From Trypanosoma brucei gambiense DAL972 (lineage: Eukaryota > Euglenozoa > Kinetoplastea > Trypanosomatida > Trypanosomatidae), in assembly GCF_000210295.1 (NCBI RefSeq), contig NC_026738.1:310001-374000 (forward strand): a DNA stretch of 64,000 bases. Direction: 5' to 3'. Below are positions 21,801 through 30,900 of this stretch, piece by piece. Position numbers and translations under genes: made by a program. How positions within the stretch are numbered: position 1 is the first letter of the stretch; every line of letters starts with the position of its first letter. The notes beneath the pieces were generated by a model. The model was not told the DNA's origin and did not search any database. It saw only the letters and a list, made by a program, of their open reading frames with translations.

Positions 21801-22583
21801 ATGGGGAAGACAGTGCTTACCTGCCGTAAGGGCAACGGCTCTGTGTACCAGGTGCATGGCCACAAGCGGCTCGGACCCGCGAAGCTGCGCATTCTCGACT
21901 ACGCCGAGCGTCACGGTTTCATGCGCGGTGTTGTGAAGGCCATCGAACACGAGCCTGGTCGCGGTGCTCCGCTGGCGCGCGTTGAGTTCCGCCACCCGTA
22001 TAAATACCGCCGCGTGAAGGAATTGATGGTCGCTCCGGAAGGCATGTTCACCGGACAGTCGATGCTCTGTGGTGTTAAGGCACCGCTTGCTATTGGGAAT
22101 GTCCTGCCACTCGGTCAAATCACGGAGGGTTGCATCGTTTGCAACGTGGAGGCGAAGGTTGGCGACCGCGGTACCCTCGCCCGTGCTTCTGGCGACTATT
22201 GCATTATTATTTCGCACAACACTGAAACGGGTCGCACCCGCCTCAAGCTTCCAAGCGGCCAGAAGAAAACGGTTCCCAGCAGCTGCCGTGCCATGATTGG
22301 CATCGTCGCCGGTGGTGGCCGTATTGAAAAGCCGGTCCTTAAAGCCGGTAATTCCTTCTACCGCTTCCGTGGCAAACGCAACTGCTGGCCCAAGGTACGT
22401 GGTGTGGCTCGTAACCCCGTGGAGCACCCTCACGGTGGTGGTAACCATCAACATATTGGCCACCCCTCCACCGTTTCGCGCCACGCCCCACCCGGACAGA
22501 AGGTTGGTTTAATTGCTGCCCGTCGCACGGGTCGGATTCGCGGTAGCAGAGCTGTCAGGGGCGCATGGCATCCTGAAGAGTAA
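21801..22583 (+). CDS. RPL8: 60S ribosomal protein L8 (uL2 family)
   Basis: This 260-residue protein has the length and full pattern of eukaryotic uL2. Family blocks include the N-terminal [15 protein letters not shown], the [17 protein letters not shown] segment, [13 protein letters not shown], and the peptidyl-transferase-proximal loop [19 protein letters not shown], which carries the conserved His. uL2 binds 25S/28S rRNA near the peptidyl transferase centre and is needed for subunit association. The codons are strongly biased towards C/G endings (CGC, AAG, GGC, GTC), unlike the surrounding coiled-coil genes, as expected for a highly translated mRNA. It is present as a single copy in this window. 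The C-terminus is basic and ends WHPEE. Confidence 0.97.
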   Translation: MGKTVLTCRKGNGSVYQVHGHKRLGPAKLRILDYAERHGFMRGVVKAIEHEPGRGAPLARVEFRHPYKYRRVKELMVAPEGMFTGQSMLCGVKAPLAIGNVLPLGQITEGCIVCNVEAKVGDRGTLARASGDYCIIISHNTETGRTRLKLPSGQKKTVPSSCRAMIGIVAGGGRIEKPVLKAGNSFYRFRGKRNCWPKVRGVARNPVEHPHGGGNHQHIGHPSTVSRHAPPGQKVGLIAARRTGRIRGSRAVRGAWHPEE

Positions 22584-24943
22584 AGGCGGAACATTGCTGC
22601 AGGTTGTGGTGTGGTGTGATGTGATGTGATGTGTATATCAGCATATGGCACTGTTGCGAAAGAGGTTGCCGCCATGATTTTGATGTCATGAAATGTCTGC
22701 CGCCTGCTTGTTTTTTTTCTTTTCTTTTTTACAAATTTTACTTCTTTCAATTCATTCGTTGTCACTTCATGCCGCTTTCACACACCTTCGACTTGTGTGA
22801 TGATTCACCGATGTTGGAGCCGGCTGGAGGTCTTGTTTGTTTGGAGTGTGTCATTTGGATGAGGCAAATAAAAAGTAAAACGGTGGCGGCAGGATTAATG
22901 CGTGATTGTCATGAGTGTTGTGAAGGCGTGTGCATGTGTTGATAAATGCATTGGACAGGGAGGAAGGCATGAAATGAGGAATAATGAAGAAAGGCAAAGG
23001 GGAGGATAGCGCTCACTCGCCACTCCTCTCGGATCCTTCTCTTCGTCTACTGTTTTTTTTCTTTTTTCTTTTTTGCCAATTGCTTTCCCTCCCTGTTCTG
23101 CATTTCATTCATTCATCACCATCATCTTGCTTTGTTCCCTAATGTGTGTGTGCGTGTGAGTCTCCGATTCCGGTCTTTATTTTCTTCTTTCCTTGTTATT
23201 TTCTGCTTAAAAAAAAAAAAATACAAACAAGTAAACAACTCTTCCGATGGGTGCGTTCAGTCATCTGATGTGAACTGAACCAGAAAGGAATAACGTGTAT
23301 CACTTCTTCTGTTGTGTTGTTTCTACAGTTAATCTCACTTGTTTCCTTCTTTTTCCCTCTTCTCATTATTTTTATTTTCTCGACTCAGTTAGTTCAGTTG
23401 AAGCAGAAGCAGTCCCTTTTCACTTCTGTTTTCTGTTTTCTGTTTTTTTTTTAAATTTTATCTGGCGTTGCCATCATCATCATCTTCATCCTCCTCCTCC
23501 TTGTCGTCGTCACTGTATTGTTACTGTCATTATTGTTATTATTTTTCTCTCCTTGCACCCCCAGTCCTTTTTTATTTCACGGAAGCCGGTTTCCCCTTCA
23601 TTGTTATTATTATTATTATTATTACCGGTGTGTTATTGTCTTCAGTTACCGTTATTGTATTCTTATATTTTTATTATTGTTATTATTATTATTATTATCA
23701 TCATCATCATCGTTCGTATCGGACGGGTCGGTCTGCATTCATTTCAATATTATTTGTGCAGCGGTTGTGGTGCGCTGAAAGTGACGAACACAACAGCAAC
23801 AGAAGGAAGTTCACCACCAATACAAAAAAAGAGAAAAAAAAGAAAGAAAAAAAGAGTGAGAGTAAGTTAGTAAGTGAGAAGTGAAAAAAAAAAAGAGGGG
23901 AAAAAAGAAAGAAAGGAATAAGAACAACAACAACACGAACAAACAAGAAAAGGAGGGGAAGGTGAAAGGACTTCAAGTGCAAGGAGAAGAAAGAAAAAAA
24001 AAGGAAAAGAAAAGGGAAAAGTAAGAGCAACATCAAAGGAAGCGTGGTTAATATCAAAAGGAAAATATTTTAATTAAATAACGGGGCACATATCATTTTC
24101 GACTCACCATATTGAAAAAGAAACAGGTGGTAAAGGACGAAGGAGGAAAAAAAAAAACAGGAGAAATTAAAGAAAAAAAAGATAATTTAAATATATACAA
24201 ACAAACACAGCTACGGAAAGGGAAAATAGGAGTGAGAAAGAGGGTGTAATTTCTTCCTTTTATATTCACGCTTCTGTACCATTTATTCAGCGGTGACGAT
24301 AAGGCCTGTTCTACGTGAAGAGGGTGAAACGACAATAATCAACACCAACAAAATAAAAGGTAGACAAACAGTGAAGAACAGAACGGGATTAAGCGGACGA
24401 GTTTCCATATTATTTCCGATATTATTGAGTGTGTGGGTGTGTACATATATTGTATTAAGAGTTGTAGCTTTTTGCTGGGACGAATAAAAGTTGCGTATAT
24501 TCAACGACGACAACAGCAACACTAACAAGTGAAGTCAAGTCAATTAGAAGGAGCCCACTATTCACACGGTTCCTGGAGAAGAAACAGGAAAAGGATATAT
24601 ATATATATATATTCTTAAGAAGGGACGGGGGTGGGAAATAAAGGAGTTAAGAATTTGTACCAGTGACAGAGTAAAGGTGACAACACCGGTGCTTTATTAA
24701 GCAGCATATATTGGGGGAGGTAGGCGTGTGTGTGTCTGTGTTGGGGTGAAAACAAGGAAGCGGAAGTCTTTCAACACGAGTGAAAGGAAAAACAAGATTA
24801 GAAATAAAGAAAAGAAAAAAGAAGAAAAAATAAAAGTAAGAATTGAAGCAGAGGAAGAAAAGGAATCATCACACATAAACACACACACACACACACAAAA
24901 GTGTATATTTATTTATATATTTAGGTCGCCACGGTGCAATTAA
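22584..24943 (+). other. intergenic region with trinucleotide TTA/ATC repeats
   Basis: No gene supported in about 2.4 kb. T/C-rich DNA from 23040 to 23770 includes CATCATCATC and TTATTATTAT tracts (about 23610-23712). After about 23765 the strand becomes strongly A/G-rich up to the next ATG, which suggests a leader of around 1 kb for the giant coiled-coil gene. A TA run lies at 24595-24612 and a CA run near 24878-24897. A 191-codon frame at 23295-23870 is repeat-derived. Confidence 0.55.
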
Positions 24944-27900
24944 ATGCCGGGGTTGTTAAAGTGGAAGAAGCGTTGTAGTCCCGTCGCGATGCGCCCAAGT
25001 AGGGGTTTGGTACCGTCTCCACGGAAGTCGCCCTCAAAACAGCGTTCCAGTGCGCACAGCGCAGCCGCGGGTGAGGAATGTTATGAACTGCAGGCGGTTC
25101 CATCTGTCATTCCGGCACTCCAAGCGATTAGTGCCGTGCGCCGCGCGGGAGCTCTGATGGCTCGTGTAATGAGTCCAACAGCGGATCGAATAGAAGGAGA
25201 GTTGTGGTATATTGCAGGGGAATACGGGCCGGGAAAGGGAAATGCCGCTGCGCCCCAGTGGGTGACGTGCGATAGGCATCGGTTGGTGGTTTGGAGTAGC
25301 TGGTGTGGACAGGGCCGTATAATAGACACCGTTTCTTTCGATCGTCTTAGACTTATTCTCAACTTCTCTCATGCGCATACGCATAAGGTGTGCCAACGGC
25401 AGGCACCCGTCACAAGATATTCGGCGGCGAAGAACTTCTCCCTCCCCTCAGCTCGCGGGAGCAGAAGCCCTCCACAAACGTTTAGAAGGGGAACAACCAC
25501 CTTTGCTAGGAAAAAAAAGCTCGGTGCGATCGCAACAGGCAGGATTCGCGCATATGGTGGTACGTCGATGCCCCGTTACTATTACTTTGGCGTGGAGTTT
25601 ACTTGCCTTTACCGCACAGAGGACGGTAGAAATCACCGGCGGCGGCGGGTCATGATGTTTGCAACGGATGTTCAGCATGACCTCATCACGTGGCTGCAGT
25701 TCTTATCAGATGTAGAAGTTAAAAAGGTTCGAGAAACCGTATGCGGAGGGGGTTCTCAGGGAACGAAGCGCGCGCGGAAGTCTAAGCAGTGTATGAGTCC
25801 GAACGTTAGTTACTTTCTCAATGAAAGTGATTGCACTGCCGTAGACACTAGTAATGAGACGTCATTGGCTTCGTCATCTCCACTAGACATTGACACCACG
25901 ATGGATCCCGCGGTAGCGCCGTCGAGGGCGTCCGATCGTGAGGTTGAGGCGCCCGGCCAATCAATATTTTCCCTTTTTTCTAGCACGGTAACCGATCCCA
26001 CAAAGAGTCCATCACCACAGCCCATAGAAAAGGAGCAATCCGAGGAAGTCATAAGTAACGGGTCGCTTCTCGACATATCCCTTCACAACAACGAGTCACC
26101 ACAACTGGCAGCTAGGCCTCACACACCAAAAAAAAAGAAAGCATCACTAAAAAAAGTAAAGAAGAAAACATACGAGGAGCTTAGGAATGAGCGAATGATG
26201 AGGGAAAATACCGAGCTCAAAAAAAAGAATGAAGAGTTAAAAAAGGAAATTAAAGTGGCAACAGATAAAATAACAGAACTGCAACGAAATCATCAAGCAT
26301 CAGAGAGAACGAATAGATACGCGGAAGAAGAATGCGAGCACCTCAGAGACAGTTTGCTTAAAGTAGAAAAACAAAAAGCCAACCTAGCAAAAAAACTAAG
26401 TGAATCAACAGGAAACGAATTTCAACTACAAAAGCAGGCTGTCGAACTTCATGCAACGTTAGAAGAACAGGCTGCTTGCATCCGTGCGCTGAGTGAGCAA
26501 ATTGCTGCCGCCGACGCCTACTTGCGAGACGCGGAGGGCGAGTGTGGTTCACTGGCTGGGTTGCTTGGTCTCTCCACAGCAGAAGATGGTGGCGACCTCG
26601 GGACTGGTAGTGGTGGTTTGTCATTGTCGAATGGCGCGCTACGCATAGCGGAGAGACTGCGGTTGGCGTGCAGTGCGGTACACGACCTGGAGCAAGAACT
26701 GAAGGCCAGTAGGGAGCGTGAGCGTGCCTCTATAGAGGAATGTGATCGATTACGTAATGAACTACAGAAGCTGGAGTCGCAGCGTTCTGATCTGGAGGAG
26801 AGTCTGAATGCAGCCGAGGCGTTGGAGTGTGCGTTACGGCGCCAGCTACACGAGTCCCTAGAGGAGGTACGCAGTGCTGAGAATGCATTGAGTGCTGCGG
26901 AGCAGGCGTTGCGTTGCATACCGAGTGGGATGGATCAGTACGCACGGGATGCCGATGGCGGTTCTGTTTCTAATGATGATAGCCGTGAACTGCCGACACT
27001 TGCGCTGCCAGCGCGCATTGAGGGCGTGACCCGTCAGGCATGCGAATTCCGCGATGAGATGTACAAACGACACCAGGAGCTGTTGGACTTGGTTGCTAGA
27101 GGCGTGTGCAACGAGGATGCTCTTGCCCGTGTGCGTGAGCTGCGTTGTGCGAAGGAGGCTGTGGAGACGGAGCTGCAGGATACGCTAAGGGAAGCTGAGA
27201 AGCGGCTGTGTGTGGTGACCGCGTGTGAGGGTGTGCTTGGCGAGACTTTGTGCAGTGACGTTGTTGAGCAGCGCCAGGCAGAGCTGCTGTGCGCCCTGCG
27301 TGCAGACGTTGCAGAGGCTTGCGGTGTTTCGGGTAGTCATGTGATTGATGCTACGATAGCTGATGATGGTTCGAATGTGACTTTTCGTGTGGCTCACCCA
27401 TACTGTGTCCCCGCAGCGGCTGTGCTGGCAAGGGTAGATTCATGCGCTTTCGACCGCGTACGGCGCGTCAACAAGTGGTCTTGTGGTGACTCTGAGGCGG
27501 TGTCCTTTGCCGAAGAAGATGAGGCGGAGCGTGAGTTTGTTGCAGTTGGGACCCCCGCTGGGGAGGCATTTTTGGCTCGGATAACCGAGTTGAGTGGGCG
27601 TTTCGCCTCTGTGAACGGTGAGCTGCGTGCAGCAGAGGACGCGCTTGCGGAGCGACCCGCTGTTGTGGTGTGTGGGTTGGAGCAGCGCGTTTCGGAGACT
27701 AATGCCACTGTGGAGGAACAGGCTGCTTGCATCCGTGCGCTGAGTGAGCAAATTGCTGCCGCCGACGCCTACTTGCGAGACGCGGAGGGCGAGTGTGGTT
27801 CACTGGCTGGGTTGCTTGGTCTCTCCCCAGCAGAAGATGGTGGCGACCTCGGGACTGGTAGTGGTGGTTTGTCATTGTCGAATGGCGCGCTACGCATAGC

Positions 27901-30900
27901 GGAGAGACTGCGGTTGGCGTGCAGTGCGGTACACGACCTGGAGCAAGAACTGAAGGCCAGTAGGGAGCGTGAGCGTGCCTCTATAGAGGAATGTGATCGA
28001 TTACGTAATGAACTACAGAAGCTGGAGTCGCAGCGTTCTGATCTGGAGGAGAGTCTGAATGCAGCCGAGGCGTTGGAGTGTGCGTTACGGCGCCAGCTAC
28101 ACGAGTCCCTAGAGGAGGTACGCAGTGCTGAGAATGCATTGAGTGCTGCGGAGCAGGCGTTGCGTTGCATACCGAGTGGGATGGATCAGTACGCACGGGA
28201 TGCCGATGGCGGTTCTGTTTCTAATGATGATAGCCGTGAACTGCCGACACTTGCGCTGCCAGCGCGCATTGAGGGCGTGACCCGTCAGGCATGCGAATTC
28301 CGCGATGAGATGTACAAACGACACCAGGAGCTGTTGGACTTGGTTGCTAGAGGCGTGTGCAACGAGGATGCTCTTGCCCGTGTGCGTGAGCTGCGTTGTG
28401 CGAAGGAGGCTGTGGAGACGGAGCTGCAGGATACGCTAAGGGAAGCTGAGAAGCGGCTGTGTGTGGTGACCGCGTGTGAGGGTGTGCTTGGCGAGACTTT
28501 GTGCAGTGACGTTGTTGAGCAGCGCCAGGCAGAGCTGCTGTGCGCCCTGCGTGCAGACGTTGCAGAGGCTTGCGGTGTTTCGGGTAGTCATGTGATTGAT
28601 GCTACGATAGCTGATGATGGTTCGAATGTGACTTTTCGTGTGGCTCACCCATACTGTGTCCCCGCAGCGGCTGTGCTGGCAAGGGTAGATTCATGCGCTT
28701 TCGACCGCGTACGGCGCGTCAACAAGTGGTCTTGTGGTGACTCTGAGGCGGTGTCCTTTGCCGAAGAAGATGAGGCGGAGCGTGAGTTTGTTGCAGTTGG
28801 GACCCCCGCTGGGGAGGCATTTTTGGCTCGGATAACCGAGTTGAGTGGGCGTTTCGCCTCTGTGAACGGTGAGCTGCGTGCAGCAGAGGACGCGCTTGCG
28901 GAGCGACCCGCTGTTGTGGTGTGTGGGTTGGAGCAGCGCGTTTCGGAGACTAATGCCACTGTGGAGGAACAGGCTGCTTGCATCCGTGCGCTGAGTGAGC
29001 AAATTGCTGCCGCCGACGCCTACTTGCGAGACGCGGAGGGCGAGTGTGGTTCACTTGCTGGGTTGCTTGGTCTCTCCCCAGCAGAAGATGGTGGCGACCT
29101 CGGGACTGGTAGTGGTGGTTTGTCATTGTCGAATGGCGCGCTACGCATAGCGGAGAGACTGCGGTTGGCGTGCAGTGCGGTACACGACCTGGAGCAAGAA
29201 CTGAAGGCCAGTAGGGAGCGTGAGCGTGCCTCTATAGAGGAATGTGATCGATTACGTAATGAACTACAGAAGCTGGAGTCGCAGCGTTCTGATCTGGAGG
29301 AGAGTCTGAATGCAGCCGAGATACCGGAACAGATTTTGAGGGGTCATGTTGATTCTTTTTTGTGTCGTGTTTTTACGTCGTTGAAGTGTTTGCGTGATGT
29401 TGTTGCTGGTTTTGCTGTGTTTATGTGTTCTGATGTTGATGTTGATGGGAGCCCGTTTCTTTCTTTGGGTCAGGAGGGAACATTGGAGAAGAATATTGAT
29501 TTGTCGCTGTATCGTTTAGAATTACTTGTTCCAACTATTGATGTTTTATGTCGTGGGCTTGTTGGGTTGTGTCGTTTTTATGAGGCTGATCGTTTGTCAC
29601 TGATGAATGGATTGACTGGTCTTGGGGTAGAGCCGGGTGGTCTGGTGTTGAATTCGGTTATTCCTTGCGCTGATGCTCGATGTTCTTTGAGTGGCACTCT
29701 TGTCGATATTGTTTCTGCTGCTGGCGATATATCCGTTGTAGGTGATTTCGGAGGTAATGATAACTCTGTTGCAGAAGGTGGAACTAAATCGTTGTTGCAG
29801 GCGGTCGGGGTTTGGCAGACTTCCGTTGAGGAGTTTTCTGCTGAGGAGCAGTGTTCTTATTCAAAAGTTGTTGCGGGTATTGTTGGAGGTTTTCGAGATG
29901 AGGGGATAGCTGCCCGTCGCGCCCTGGTTAATGTGCGTAAGGCGCTTGAAGGTAAGGTGCCTTGTAGGGATGATGTTATCGATGGTAATGTTGTTGCCTC
30001 TCAAGGAAGTGATTTGGAGACCAGTGAAGGAAGGGAGGTTGTACGCCTGATTGCAGAGCAGAGGAAGTCGGTTTTATTTGCTTTGACCTCTTTGTTGTCA
30101 TCGGTGTCGGCCGACGGAGTTGAAAGGGCTATGAGATTAAGTAAGAATGTTCCCTTCAGTGATTTAGTGTTGTTGTTGCGCCACGAGTGCGTAAACGTTT
30201 CCAAAGCGTTTATGTCACTTAATGCAATTGTCCAGGAGGGTAGCAACATTGCAATTGTTACCTCTGGGGAATGTGGTGAGAGTAGCCAGCCGGGGTCGTC
30301 AGTGACCGGGTTTACTGAGGTGAAAGGTGATAACGTGGTGCCATCGAAGACGTCTGCCGCCATTGAAAACGTCTCGTCACCAGACCTCGCCCCTTCACAG
30401 TCAGCCGGGGGAGAGGGCGGAAAACTTCACACGGGAAAGGGACCCGCTTCCGCATCTGATTCTGCTATGGATTCTACCGTTGCTTCCGCCGGGATATGTG
30501 CGGTTGATGGGACGCCGTCGCACTCAACCTCACTGTCTCGGTGCCCTAGTGTCGCTGCTGAAGACACGGATGAGAGGGCCGACTTGCTGTTTTCCATTAG
30601 AGACTTCGTTGAGGCCGAAGAAGCTTCTGGGAAGCCGCTCGCAATCGTTCAACAGGTGCGTGAGCACATTCATGCCCGTACCGAGGAGCTTCAACAGCTT
30701 CGTACTGCTGCAGTAAAGAGTGTGGAGACGCTCAGTGGTGATCCACTTCCAGCCGGTGCTAAGCCTTATGATGTAGCCGGCGCACTACTAGCAGCTGTGA
30801 AGACAACGAGCGACTCTATTGGTGGCGTCCACGCATTGCTGTCCGGTGTCACTTTGGAGGAAGCTCCAGCCCAAGCGACACGTTCACTTAAGCCGAAGGC

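Noticed and set aside
23295..23884. Frames of 138-191 codons in the spacer after uL2
   Set aside because: Built from TTATTA and CATCATCAT repeats with poly-Ile/Tyr/Ser/Leu runs; no coding composition.
26518..29002. Repeated minus-strand frames of 70-133 codons opposite the giant gene
   Set aside because: They recur with the 1,251-bp period and are antisense shadows of a high-GC3 coding repeat on the + strand.
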